This document shows, piece by piece, positions 6,884-14,737 of a DNA stretch of 25,341 bases. The stretch's first letter is position 1. The number at the start of each line of letters is the position of its first letter. The stretch is from positions 1 to 25,341 of the IMG/VR virus record IMGVR_UViG_3300025684_000063. The stretch is one strand, 5' to 3'. The translations under genes and the position numbers were made by a program. The stretch comes from a virus. The notes beneath the pieces were generated by a model. That model ran no database searches and was not told where the DNA came from. It was given only the letters and a program-made list of their open reading frames with translations.

Positions 6884-8412
6884 CGCTGGTACACCTCTTT
6901 GATTTTGTCTTTCTCTGTTCGCATTTGTTTGCCAAGCTCCTCTCTAACGGCCTGTGCGATGCTCTGAGCTTGTTCATTCGTAATTTGACCATCAGCATTA
7001 ACAGAAACGTTTACATTGATGTCGAGCACTCCAGAGCGCGATGTGCGCGCACTTTCGACGACTGCCTCTCCATTTTCTTTTGCGCCTTGTTTGAGTTGAG
7101 GCGGAGTTACCGATTTAGATAACGTGACATTGGGTGCAGTTGGGTCAATGCCTCTCGACAGCAACATCTTGTCCAACTCTTTTAACCTAACGGCTTTAAG
7201 CCCCATGTAATCGCCAGAATCACGGCGTTTAACAAGCTGTTGGCGCTCTTCTAAAATGTCTTGCGTTGACTGGTATCCCATCTTGTCTAGCAGATAAGAG
7301 ATGCCATTTGCCAAGTCACCAAAAAGAGCGGTTAGATTTGAAAAATCGGTGTCATCAAACCACGACAAGAATTTGTCTAGTCCCTCGTTGATGTCATCAA
7401 ACTTATCGATGAAAACATCCTCGAATTTATGCTTTAACGTCTCCAGCTTTTCAGAGAGTTCGACGGCTGACGTCGCTGCGCCTTGCATTGGCTTCGCTGC
7501 CATCACTGAGCCAAAATCGCCGCCAGTCATTAATGATGTGAACGCTGACGCTCCGAGTCGATTCATTAACTCGGTGAGGTCTTTGGTCTTGATGTCTCCA
7601 GCTTGATAAGAATCATTAATCGCTTTTAACACTCCCAGGGAGTCGCCCTGGAGCGCGCGGTTTTGAACTTCTCCTAGCGGTCGACTGATACCTAACGCCG
7701 CAAAGGGCTCTAGTAGCTTTTGATTCTCGCCCTTTTGCATTTGAGTGCTAAGTGACTGAATGGAGGCTATGCCATTTTGAAAGCCAGTGTTATCGACGCC
7801 AAACACCTCAGCGGCTCTCGTCATTGCGAGCATTTTGTCGGGGTCAATACCCGCCGTAGTCGCAAATCTCGCTGTTGCTGCACTGGAGTCGACCAGGTCG
7901 GTAAAGGTGTTAACAAGACCAGCAAGCGACAGAGGGATACCCACGGCGCTCGCACCAATCGCGATACCTTTCCAAAGTTGGTTTGCTGCTTGATTGGCCT
8001 TTGTGTTTTTCTTGTCTAGCTCTGTGCGGCGCTTTCCGTCCTTGTCGATGCTGTTCAGCACTCGCATGACTTGACGTTGCTCTCCGAGCTTTAGAGATGA
8101 AAAATCACCTTGAGGCATGAGACCAGTATCAGCGGCCACGCGCTGACGCCATTGTTTACCGTATTTGTGAATAGGGTTGCCTTGCGGCGTCGCGCCAAAC
8201 TTAGGCTGTGGTGCGCGTCTCGGCTTCGATTGAGCGGGTTTCTCTGGCCGTGCTGCTGGTCGTTTGTAACCGAGTTCGTCAGCGGCTTGGTTTATCGCGT
8301 CGATTTTGTCTTTGCTCATATTGCGCGGCGGTTGACCGCGCAATACTTTCGAGACAATCGACTGACTAACGCCAGCTCTTTCGGCTATTTGCTTTTGTGT
8401 GACTCTAGCCAT
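6880..8412 (-). CDS. Short tape measure protein with N-terminal LacI-type HTH domain
   Basis: A 510-residue protein in the exact place of the tape measure gene, between the tail-assembly chaperone and the baseplate genes. Residues about 130-340 (hydrophobic IGASAVGIPLSLAGLV, then the Ala-rich TARFATTAGIDPDKMLAMTRAAEVFG region) and the long helical C-terminus with IDVNVNVSVNADGQ fit tail tape measure proteins. At 510 residues it predicts a short tail. Unexpectedly, residues 3-50 form a textbook LacI-family HTH plus hinge: VTQKQIAERAGVSQSIVSKVL, then I..A...LGYKRPAA. A basic, Pro-rich linker (about 52-75) joins it to the rest. The reading frame is continuous, and no internal start with a good ribosome binding site is seen that would give an HTH-less form. 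DNA-binding by a tape measure is not part of the known role, so this is either a structural re-use or a regulator fused to a virion protein. Confidence 0.8.
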   Translation of the reverse strand: MARVTQKQIAERAGVSQSIVSKVLRGQPPRNMSKDKIDAINQAADELGYKRPAARPEKPAQSKPRRAPQPKFGATPQGNPIHKYGKQWRQRVAADTGLMPQGDFSSLKLGEQRQVMRVLNSIDKDGKRRTELDKKNTKANQAANQLWKGIAIGASAVGIPLSLAGLVNTFTDLVDSSAATARFATTAGIDPDKMLAMTRAAEVFGVDNTGFQNGIASIQSLSTQMQKGENQKLLEPFAALGISRPLGEVQNRALQGDSLGVLKAINDSYQAGDIKTKDLTELMNRLGASAFTSLMTGGDFGSVMAAKPMQGAATSAVELSEKLETLKHKFEDVFIDKFDDINEGLDKFLSWFDDTDFSNLTALFGDLANGISYLLDKMGYQSTQDILEERQQLVKRRDSGDYMGLKAVRLKELDKMLLSRGIDPTAPNVTLSKSVTPPQLKQGAKENGEAVVESARTSRSGVLDINVNVSVNADGQITNEQAQSIAQAVREELGKQMRTEKDKIKEVYQR

Positions 8413-8551
8413 TGCTCTCTCTGATTTCCTTAATAGCCAGGTGATACCTGGCTATCTCTGCGAGTGTTATCCCTGACGACGGGTCATCTAAATCTTTGCG
8501 GGTACAAAGCGGAGAGATGCCAATCAAAGGGACGCCGAACACGGGGAGCAT
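8405..8551 (-). CDS. Probable -1 frameshift extension of the tail-assembly chaperone (48 aa as a free ORF)
   Basis: Between the chaperone and the tape measure the minus strand encodes MLPVFGVPLIGISPLC...LAEIARYHLAIKEIRESNG, ending in a TAG that overlaps the tape measure start (ATGGCTAG). The same frame stays open upstream without a stop to about 8666, across the end of the chaperone gene, and lies in -1 relative to it. Many tailed phages make a long chaperone form by -1 frameshifting at exactly this place (lambda G/GT, P2 E/E'). I could not find a canonical XXXYYYZ heptamer in the overlap; the GAT-TTT-A stretch near 8640 is only a weak candidate. No ribosome binding site precedes the free ATG at 8551, which favours frameshifting over independent translation. 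Confidence 0.6.
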   Translation of the reverse strand: MLPVFGVPLIGISPLCTRKDLDDPSSGITLAEIARYHLAIKEIRESNG

Positions 8552-8562
8552 GAGATACCAGT

Positions 8563-8991
8563 TTATACTGGACTCATTTTGTCCTGTGCTGTTTCCTGTG
8601 GCGCTTCCTCCTCCGGCGACTGAAGGAACTGCATAAAATCCGAGAAGTTCACTTTCAGCGCTTCAACCTGGAGCAGCATGTAAAGCAGCATGTTGTTGTG
8701 AAAATCATCGATTGAGATTGGCTTTTCCGCTCCGACCTTAGTGCAGCCATTGAGCAGCATGGCCGTGACTTTGCGCTTTTCTTCTGTCGTCGCATGTTTG
8801 GAGAAATTACCCAGCAAAGCCGCCGCCACCAATTCGCGCTCACCCATTGCAATTCGATATAGAGCGTCATCAAGTCCATATTGAAAAAACAGCTCTATGA
8901 TTTCGTATTGCTGAGTCGCGCTGCAATTTTTGATGATGTACTCCTCATCACCTACCATCACCATTTGGATGTGATTTTCCAGTTCCACCAT
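8563..8991 (-). CDS. Tail assembly chaperone
   Basis: A 142-residue mostly helical, acidic protein starting MVELENHIQMVMVGDEEYIIKNCSATQQYEI, encoded between tail tube and tape measure, the invariant place of tail assembly chaperones (lambda gpG, P2 gpE equivalents). Such proteins coat the tape measure during tail assembly and are absent from virions. GGAG lies 8 nt before the ATG. Its C-terminus (PEEEAPQETAQDKMSPV) is acidic and low complexity, and the -1 frame under it is open, consistent with a frameshift-extended long form. Family identity rests on position, size and helix content rather than a specific motif. Confidence 0.75.
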   Translation of the reverse strand: MVELENHIQMVMVGDEEYIIKNCSATQQYEIIELFFQYGLDDALYRIAMGERELVAAALLGNFSKHATTEEKRKVTAMLLNGCTKVGAEKPISIDDFHNNMLLYMLLQVEALKVNFSDFMQFLQSPEEEAPQETAQDKMSPV

Positions 8992-8994
8992 CGC

Positions 8995-9393
8995 TTAGAC
9001 TCCGATGTGTTTCGTGAATTTGAAGATATAAACGTCAGCGGTTGGCTTAAAGCCACGGCCTACGCGGTCAAAGTTGACGCAAGCGCCACCGGACAAAACA
9101 AACTTTTCTGCTGTTCCGATGTTCGCGAAAGAGCCCTCGACGTCTGTCTTTCCGTACAACCAGCCGCGCACGGTGTTTGATTGCTCTGTACCTGGCTGCA
9201 AACTCACTCGCAGCTCTAACAAAGTGGCTTTGCGGTCTGTTCGAACACTGCCGCCGCCGTGCATGATTTCAAACTCGACAAAATCCTCTTCTGAGTTAAT
9301 TTCAATAGGGGTTTCATCTGCACTAAAGTCTGTGAATTGAAGTGCATTTAAAATTAAGACGCTCGTCGCCGCGCCATATTTGGTTTGTGCCAT
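8995..9393 (-). CDS. Tail tube protein, DUF3277-like
   Basis: A 132-residue beta-rich protein directly after the sheath gene, as tail tube genes are in contractile phages. Features such as VLILNALQFTDFS, FVEFEIMHGGGSVRTDRKATLLELRVSLQPGTEQSNTVRGWLYG and the strand-rich C-terminus fit the DUF3277 tube family, typically about 130-150 residues. It would polymerise into the inner tube through which DNA passes. GGGAG seven bases before the ATG supports this start. The short length agrees with the family. Confidence 0.82.
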   Translation of the reverse strand: MAQTKYGAATSVLILNALQFTDFSADETPIEINSEEDFVEFEIMHGGGSVRTDRKATLLELRVSLQPGTEQSNTVRGWLYGKTDVEGSFANIGTAEKFVLSGGACVNFDRVGRGFKPTADVYIFKFTKHIGV

Positions 9394-9406
9394 GATTATT
9401 CTCCCA

Positions 9407-10663
9407 TTACCAAACGTTGACTGTGGCTTTTACCGTCCAGGCGCTACCAGCTCGGTAAATGTATTGCTCGATTGGATAAAGTTGATGCTCTGCTCGCTCT
9501 TCGTCCGTCAGCTTGTAAATATCTTCTGGTTTAGTAACCGTGATATATCCGCGAGTGATGACCGTCTCCTTAGTGATTGGATGCGTAATTTGTCGCTCTC
9601 CAAGGAATCCGTTATCGATGTACATCTCGCCAATTTGGTCGGCCTTATCGATGGCAATGGACTGACCATCAGGCGTTTGAGGTAGGTTTAATTGCGATGT
9701 AACTGCATTAAGTAGCGCGGTTTGCAAGTTGATGAGATAGCTATCTGTCGCCATTACCTCGGCGATGGTCTCGCCATATTGAGACGTGCTCACCGTGTTC
9801 TGGAGCATCGCGCCAGTTTTTGATGCTTTTGACGCAATATCCGTATTGAAGTAATAGCCTTTGGTTTTCAGTGTCGCGATGGCCGTGCCGTTAATATCAT
9901 CAGCGGTTTGATTCACTGATTTGTATTCGGCGTCTTTGTATGAGCGGTCTTGGGTGTAATCCACCATGCTCATCATGCCAGCCATGCGAGCGCCCATGTA
10001 TTTATTTTCTTTGGTGTAACCAATGGCACAGCGGCGATAACCGAGACCAGTCACAAATGAGCCCAGGTCAGTCGTTTGAGTTGGGTCGATGGCCGCATCT
10101 TCCATCCCTGTCAAACTTAAGAAACGAGAATTCGCGTCGCACCATGAAACTGCATCTTCAATCTCTTCTTGAGATAGGTCTGCTGGTGTTTGAGTCGAGA
10201 ACGGGAAATAAAACCACGCTGAGTCAGCGGCTTTCATTAGCGCCTCTGTAAACGTTTCTGGCGCTGCAATCGATGCAATTTCTGCCAGACGGGTTGCCAT
10301 CGCATCCATGCGTGTTTGTTTCGGTGTCATTTCGACAGCCGTCTTTGCGGTTTTAGGCGCTGCTTTTGGTTTGGCTGCGGCTTTAGCTGGTGACGCTGCT
10401 GGCGCTACATACGCATAACCAATCGTAATCATGGTTGCGCCGCCTGACTCAAACCAGTTTTTTGCACAATCGAGTAAATCCGTGCGGGTTGGGTGACGTT
10501 CTGCTAGGTCTTCGTAGCTTGTCCATAAAGCCAAAACCTGATCTTCTGGGTCGGTGGCGTCGCCATAAGCAGCCAACGCCACGCCAAACGAAACAGCACC
10601 AATGCCGTTACGTTTAATATTCCAAGTTACCGGAATGATGTTATCAACGCTCTGACTCATCAT
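9407..10663 (-). CDS. Tail sheath protein, DUF3383-like
   Basis: A 418-residue protein with the order of a DUF3383 sheath: N-terminal IPVTWNIKRNGIGAVSFGVALA, a region on skipping and boundary values (DPEDQVLALWTSYEDLAERHPTRTDLLDCAKNWFESGG), a central AWFYFPFSTQTPADLSQEEIEDAVSWCDAN element, YKDAEYKSVNQTADDINGTAIATLKTKGYYFNTDI, and the C-terminal handshake region with INLQTALLNAV and EQYIYRAGSAWTVKATVNVW. It forms the contractile sheath. Residues about 87-113 are an Ala/Pro/Lys-rich linker inserted after the first domain (APAASPAKAAAKPKA...), which is low complexity and probably exposed. The start overlaps the previous stop by 1 nt (TAATG). Confidence 0.88.
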   Translation of the reverse strand: MMSQSVDNIIPVTWNIKRNGIGAVSFGVALAAYGDATDPEDQVLALWTSYEDLAERHPTRTDLLDCAKNWFESGGATMITIGYAYVAPAASPAKAAAKPKAAPKTAKTAVEMTPKQTRMDAMATRLAEIASIAAPETFTEALMKAADSAWFYFPFSTQTPADLSQEEIEDAVSWCDANSRFLSLTGMEDAAIDPTQTTDLGSFVTGLGYRRCAIGYTKENKYMGARMAGMMSMVDYTQDRSYKDAEYKSVNQTADDINGTAIATLKTKGYYFNTDIASKASKTGAMLQNTVSTSQYGETIAEVMATDSYLINLQTALLNAVTSQLNLPQTPDGQSIAIDKADQIGEMYIDNGFLGERQITHPITKETVITRGYITVTKPEDIYKLTDEERAEHQLYPIEQYIYRAGSAWTVKATVNVW

Positions 10664-11190
10664 TATTCCCCTTTGGTTGTTTCTGGGCTAACTTCTCCAG
10701 TTAGCTCATCGTTAACAATAAATTTCACTTTGTCAGCAAAGCCAGTTGTCTCGAACGTCGTCAATTCTGCGCCGATAATTAGAACCGGCACTGCCGAATC
10801 TTCGTAACTTTGATGAACTTCTTTAGGATCGCGTTTTAGTTCTTTCACTCCCCACACTGCGATGCTGTTCTCAATCAAAAAACGACGACACGCCTCATGA
10901 CGATTCAGCAATAAAACCAGGTAACTCAAATCCATCGCGCGACCTTTGTGGACGGTGAATTCGAAATACAACTCACAAGGCACTGTAATCGTCGATTCAA
11001 GCACCTCGCCGACTTTTGTGCGGCGAGTGGTTGGCATGGCTTGAGGTACGATTTCATGCAGAGAGAGAGTCGCATACTCCCCCTTTGGCCTGTCTTTGGC
11101 TTTGCGCCCGTCGTAGGCTTCTATGATGTGAATTGATGAGATAAGGCCAATCAACTCACGCACTTTTAGCCAGCACTCATTCGGGGTCAT
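10663..11190 (-). CDS. Tail terminator / neck completion protein
   Basis: A 175-residue alpha/beta protein lying between the head-tail connectors and the sheath gene. The pattern ATLSLHEIVPQAMPTTRRTKVG...ITVPCELYFEFTVHKGRAMD, then AVWGVKELKRDPKEVHQSYEDSAVPVLIIGAEL, resembles the neck/tail-terminator proteins encoded at this place in DUF3383-sheath phages (long beta strands followed by RD....E......V.V.I). It would cap the tube and sheath and join them to the head. Overlaps of 14 nt upstream and 1 nt downstream show translational coupling. The role is assigned mainly by order and fold pattern. Confidence 0.68.
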   Translation of the reverse strand: MTPNECWLKVRELIGLISSIHIIEAYDGRKAKDRPKGEYATLSLHEIVPQAMPTTRRTKVGEVLESTITVPCELYFEFTVHKGRAMDLSYLVLLLNRHEACRRFLIENSIAVWGVKELKRDPKEVHQSYEDSAVPVLIIGAELTTFETTGFADKVKFIVNDELTGEVSPETTKGE

Positions 11191-11539
11191 TGAATTCCCT
11201 CGCGACTAATAACTCGTGATAGATTCGGCTTTCTCTTTCGTCGGTGTCATAGACTCGATAAAACTCACCGCCAGTCTCTACCCAATCAGGTTTTTGTGAT
11301 GGCTCGGACGGCAAAAAGATTCGAGCCCAGCCCTCTCGACGCTCACCGCCACGATTGAAGCGTGCCACCTGAGAAGCTTGCGCTCTCTGGCGACATGCCT
11401 GGACGTTTTCGGCGATCATTTCTCGCTTGCTTATCCACTGGCCGTTGACCTCCTCACCGCCATCGATGTAGAGATTAACCGTGCAGTTTGCGAGCACTGC
11501 GACAGCGCCAACCGCTGTTATTTTCGCTGTGATTAACAT
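11177..11539 (-). CDS. Head closure / head-tail joining protein
   Basis: A 120-residue protein between a DUF4054-like connector and the tail terminator. It has strong beta patterning at the N-terminus (ITAKITAVGAVAVLANCTVNLYID), then WISKREMIAENVQACRQRAQ, and a basic arginine-rich middle (ARFNRGGERREGWARIFL) that could face DNA at the exit channel. The C-terminal VETGGEFYRVYDTDERESRIYHELLVAREFN is typical of small joining proteins. No specific family motif is recognised; the call is from gene order. It overlaps both neighbours (7 and 14 nt). Confidence 0.58.
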   Translation of the reverse strand: MLITAKITAVGAVAVLANCTVNLYIDGGEEVNGQWISKREMIAENVQACRQRAQASQVARFNRGGERREGWARIFLPSEPSQKPDWVETGGEFYRVYDTDERESRIYHELLVAREFNDPE

Positions 11540-11970
11540 GGCACGTACCCGATAAGACCTTTAGAAACGTAGTCACGACATTTCATGAATTGAACGCCGT
11601 ACCAACTTGAGGCGAGCTCATCGTCCCAAGGCTGCATTTGCAAAAACATTTGCGTACCAAAGACCGTGTGCTCGTCAGCGATGGTCACGCTATCGAGACC
11701 ACGCTTTGAACCTGGTAGGTTTCCGACAGCGACGTTTTGGTCAGCAATAGCCGAAACAAACAGCGTATGAGCGACAAGCGCAAACCACCCATCACGATAG
11801 AACGAATATTTTTTGTACTCGCCCCAGACACAAGGCTCGAAAAACTTGTCTGTCATTCCGATAGCTCGCTCGATTAACTCGTCAGCAAACAGCGGCGTAA
11901 AACCGCTGTAGTCTTCTTTGAAATCTGCAACAAGTTGAGCCATGTCATTATCAATGTTGGGTGTTGTCAT
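11533..11970 (-). CDS. Head-tail connector, DUF4054-like
   Basis: A 145-residue protein directly after the major capsid gene. The pattern FKEDYSGFTPLFADELIERAIGMTDKFF, then GWFALVAHTLFVSAI, SKRGLDSVTIADEHTVFG and a terminal SSWYGVQFMKCRDYVSKGLIG matches DUF4054-type adaptor proteins: helical N-terminus with FP..ad..I..A......, HLL.L, a SVGDVS-like strand, and a final TPYG..Y..L.R element. It would form the ring attached to the portal. GGGG and AAG motifs lie just before the start. The family call is reasonably strong from order plus motif. Confidence 0.74.
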   Translation of the reverse strand: MTTPNIDNDMAQLVADFKEDYSGFTPLFADELIERAIGMTDKFFEPCVWGEYKKYSFYRDGWFALVAHTLFVSAIADQNVAVGNLPGSKRGLDSVTIADEHTVFGTQMFLQMQPWDDELASSWYGVQFMKCRDYVSKGLIGYVPC

Positions 11971-11972
11971 GC

Positions 11973-13256
11973 TTACTTGTCCCCGTCTTTGTCAGCGTCG
12001 TATGCGCCTTCTTTGCCTTCTTTGGTTGTCTTAAAGAATGCGTTTTCGCTGTTCGCGTCATTAGCATCATGAATCAAACCAAGTTTCGCCATTTGAGCTT
12101 TAGTCACTGGCTTGCCAAACTCGACCACTTTTCCAGCGTCACGTTTAGCGTGAACCAATTTACCCGCCGTGTTGAATGCCAGACCTTGCTCTTCCAGTTT
12201 CTCGCCCATCGTAGGCGCTGGCGCTGCACTGCGGCTTGCTGATTTCGTGTCGGCTGGTAAATCCACGTAAAGCATGGCTTTCGGGATTTTGATTTCAGTG
12301 CCAGCGGTACGCATTCGAGCCACTTGCTTAAAGTTCTGGTCATCTTCTGGGAAAGGCTTGCCCCATGTCGTATCTTGAGGAAGCACGAAACGAGATACTT
12401 CTGGGTCACGGAAGCGACCGACCACCATGCGATTCGATGCCAACGCATCAAATTTAAGATCACCAATAGGAGCGTATTTACCCGCTGCCAAACCGAGCTC
12501 TGGCGTGAATTTCACGTTTAGTGCTTTTTCTAGTTTTGGCAGAATCGAATCCGCTGTTAGTGGCACAACAGCTTGAGAAAGCAGTCGGTAATCTTTCGGC
12601 GGTAGTGGAATGATGTTAGGCGAGTAAATCGTGTTGGTTTGGTCAAACTCAACCTGGTTGATGTATTCCGCAAAGTAGTTGATCACAAACTGGAGGCCGC
12701 TATCCAAAGTGATAAGGCTCACCAAGTCTTTAATTGACATCGATGCGGTCACAGTCGTGACTTGCTCTGAGTTAAATAGACCTTCCATCTTTTTCGTTTT
12801 GTCGCCATAAAGCGCAATCAGATTTTTCTCGCGTTCGAATAGGTCTTGAACGGCGGTCATCTTGTCGCCTTTAAGATTCAATCCACCGCCAGAATTAAAG
12901 TTGGCTGCGGCTTGTTGGATTTCAAACAAGTTCCAGCGAATCGGCTGCGAACGTTGGAAGATTTGTAGACCAATCGCGTCGTACATAACTTCTACTGGCG
13001 TGTGATGAGAGTTGTTACCCGTCGAGTCCCAACCGCCGCCGCCTGTGTAATCTTTCACACGGCGAGTTGCGTACTCAGCAAGACCAGAGATTGATGTATC
13101 TACATAAAGGAGATTTCGATAGCCATCACTCGATGGATAGCGTTTTTGGGTAATTCCCTGCTCTACTTGAGCTAGAGCTGGTACTAGAAAGCTTTGAAAA
13201 TCCATCATTGGAGATGAATCGTTCAAAATTACATTTGGGATGCGTGGTGCTGGCAT
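11973..13256 (-). CDS. Major capsid protein, DUF2184-like
   Basis: A 427-residue protein in the capsid position, after a cement gene and before the connector gene. The N-terminal half (FLVPALAQVEQGITQKRYPSS...LLYVDTSISGLAEYATRRVKDYTG, then RWNLFEIQQAA.NFNS, FEREKNLIALYGDKTKKMEGLFN) matches the HK97-fold DUF2184 capsid family; the DUF1073 portal and DUF2213 protease genes nearby commonly travel with it. After about residue 315 there is a Ser/Ala/Pro linker (SASRSAAPAPT) and a further 90-residue Lys-rich domain ending DKDGDK, an extension that may serve as decoration or be removed. AAGGAG eight bases before the ATG is a strong ribosome binding site, as expected for the most abundant protein. 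Confidence 0.85.
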   Translation of the reverse strand: MPAPRIPNVILNDSSPMMDFQSFLVPALAQVEQGITQKRYPSSDGYRNLLYVDTSISGLAEYATRRVKDYTGGGGWDSTGNNSHHTPVEVMYDAIGLQIFQRSQPIRWNLFEIQQAAANFNSGGGLNLKGDKMTAVQDLFEREKNLIALYGDKTKKMEGLFNSEQVTTVTASMSIKDLVSLITLDSGLQFVINYFAEYINQVEFDQTNTIYSPNIIPLPPKDYRLLSQAVVPLTADSILPKLEKALNVKFTPELGLAAGKYAPIGDLKFDALASNRMVVGRFRDPEVSRFVLPQDTTWGKPFPEDDQNFKQVARMRTAGTEIKIPKAMLYVDLPADTKSASRSAAPAPTMGEKLEEQGLAFNTAGKLVHAKRDAGKVVEFGKPVTKAQMAKLGLIHDANDANSENAFFKTTKEGKEGAYDADKDGDK

Positions 13257-13268
13257 GTTATTTACTCC

Positions 13269-13787
13269 TTAAGCCGCTGGCGCTTCGATTAGTGTTAATA
13301 GACGGCCACCAGTAAGGCGAACCCATACAAGTTCACCAGAGCCAGCCATAGACTCGTAAACTGCTCCTTGCACAGCATAAGCGCCGACTTTGGCCTCTAC
13401 CCATTTGCCGTTTTCATCCAGAGCGGCCTGGCCTTTTTTCGTGATGGCTTCGCCAGCGGTCACGCCCCAGAGACCAAAAATAGACAAGCTGACTGAGTCA
13501 GGATTGGTAAAATTAACGTTTGGTGCTTCATAAGGCGCATCATTAAGCATTGAGCGATTACCTTTGCGGAAAAATCGCGCGACGACGCCTTCAAAGAAAG
13601 CAGCACCAGCGGCCATATTTGCGCAGTAATGCTCACCATCAGCCGATGAGACTGATGGGTCTCCATACTCAAACGTTGAGCCGTCGGCGACGGTCAATGT
13701 CGCGTTAATCATTGGTGAGGTGTCACCAGATTGACCAGGGACAGCACCGCCTGGCTGAGTTGAAAAATCGTTTTGAGTGATTGCCAT
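13269..13787 (-). CDS. Capsid cement / decoration protein
   Basis: A 172-residue protein (MAITQNDFSTQPGGAVPGQSG...) encoded just before the major capsid gene. The beta-rich body (CANMAAGAAFFEGVVARFFRKGN..., VSLSIFGLWGVTAGEAITKKGQAALDENGKWV, EAKVGAYAVQGAVYESMAGSGELVWVRLTGGR) resembles structural cement proteins of the gp24/DUF2190 type, which stabilise expanded capsids. I chose the ATG at 13787 rather than an in-frame start at 13808: GAGGA lies nine bases upstream of 13787, and the upstream stop at 13790 leaves it two bases clear. Expected to be abundant in virions. Confidence 0.72.
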   Translation of the reverse strand: MAITQNDFSTQPGGAVPGQSGDTSPMINATLTVADGSTFEYGDPSVSSADGEHYCANMAAGAAFFEGVVARFFRKGNRSMLNDAPYEAPNVNFTNPDSVSLSIFGLWGVTAGEAITKKGQAALDENGKWVEAKVGAYAVQGAVYESMAGSGELVWVRLTGGRLLTLIEAPAA

Positions 13788-13789
13788 GA

Positions 13790-14182
13790 TTACTTGTCCT
13801 CTTCCCAAGCGTTATAAGACTGCTTGTTATCCGATTCTGAATCGTTAACCTTTGCAGTCGCGTTAGTGGTTTCGCTCGAAAGCTCTACTTTCGGCGGGTT
13901 GTGTGGGTTGGTTTTGGTCAGATTGTTAAACGCATAATCGACCAGCTCGCTAGGGCTATCGTTCGTGATGGCGCTGTCATTGATAAACGACACTTTCACT
14001 TGCTTGGTTGTGTCGCCCTCTTTGGCTTTAAAGTCGGGGTCAATTTTCAGTGCATCGTTAATCACTGAGGTACGCTCGATGTCGTCGAGGCGCTTTTCTA
14101 GTGATTCGATAGTTTTTGATTGAGCGTCGTTAACCTGAGTTAAACGGGTCACTTCGTCTTGGAGTTCTTTTTCCTTACTCAT
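13790..14182 (-). CDS. Nested in-frame scaffold protein
   Basis: An internal ATG at 14182, in the same frame as the protease, is preceded by GAGGA five bases upstream (GAGGATAACATG), a better ribosome binding site than chance would give inside a gene. Translation from it yields a 130-residue protein starting MSKEKELQDEVTRLTQVNDAQSK, a heptad-rich coiled coil (about 1-40) followed by a low-complexity Asn/Lys/Glu-rich tail. A scaffold made from an internal start of the protease gene is a well-known arrangement (lambda C/Nu3). Function is inferred from composition and architecture. Confidence 0.7.
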   Translation of the reverse strand: MSKEKELQDEVTRLTQVNDAQSKTIESLEKRLDDIERTSVINDALKIDPDFKAKEGDTTKQVKVSFINDSAITNDSPSELVDYAFNNLTKTNPHNPPKVELSSETTNATAKVNDSESDNKQSYNAWEEDK

Positions 14183-14737
14183 GTTATCCTCATCTAATAT
14201 CTGAGCATTACCAGCGCGGCCACGGCCAACGACTGATATGTGGTTGTAATTGATATTTTTGAAAGTATAGTCATACGGCTGGCCGTGTAGCTCCCCTGAC
14301 TGCTTATGCACTTCTGAGGCAGCGCCGATACTGACTTGATATTTCCCCCCATCAACAATGTTTACGGCTGCGCGGTCTTTGATAATCGCTGGTACATAAA
14401 CGTCGTGGTCATCGTGATAAGCGTCGCCTGTTACGTGTCCAGTGCTCTCACGTTTGAAGTTGTCCGAATTAACGACTCTCTCACCAGGATGCTCATCAGT
14501 GATTGATGCTGTTCTCATCGTGTCCAATGATGACTTGGCAAAAACATCTTCTGGTAAACGAGCAACATAGACATAACCGTCGCCGTGAATGTCTTCGACG
14601 TCCGCACCAGGCAAGTCGTTTACGTGGTAACGCATCACGCCTGTTCGAGTCGCACGAATGATGACTTTTAAAAAGCCCTCTTGTGTCTTCTCGCGCGTGG
14701 ATGCATCACAAATCAACGTCTGATTAATTGTCGGCAT
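13790..14737 (-). CDS. Head maturation protease, DUF2213 family
   Basis: A 315-residue protein. Residues about 10-180 match DUF2213 putative head proteases: GFLKVIIRATRTGVMRYH, ASITDEHPGERVVNSDNFKRESTGHVTGD, IKDRAAVNIVDGGKYQVSIGAASEVHKQSG, and the signature YNHISVVGRGRAGNAQIL. The C-terminal 130 residues are a coiled-coil, acidic scaffold-like segment with its own internal start. The start at 14737 (MPTINQTL) is preferred because AAGGAGGG lies upstream at good spacing and the protein then aligns from its first strand; a longer in-frame reading back to 14908 would only cover the portal gene. It overlaps the portal stop by 14 nt. It probably cleaves scaffold and capsid proteins during prohead maturation. 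Confidence 0.82.
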   Translation of the reverse strand: MPTINQTLICDASTREKTQEGFLKVIIRATRTGVMRYHVNDLPGADVEDIHGDGYVYVARLPEDVFAKSSLDTMRTASITDEHPGERVVNSDNFKRESTGHVTGDAYHDDHDVYVPAIIKDRAAVNIVDGGKYQVSIGAASEVHKQSGELHGQPYDYTFKNINYNHISVVGRGRAGNAQILDEDNMSKEKELQDEVTRLTQVNDAQSKTIESLEKRLDDIERTSVINDALKIDPDFKAKEGDTTKQVKVSFINDSAITNDSPSELVDYAFNNLTKTNPHNPPKVELSSETTNATAKVNDSESDNKQSYNAWEEDK

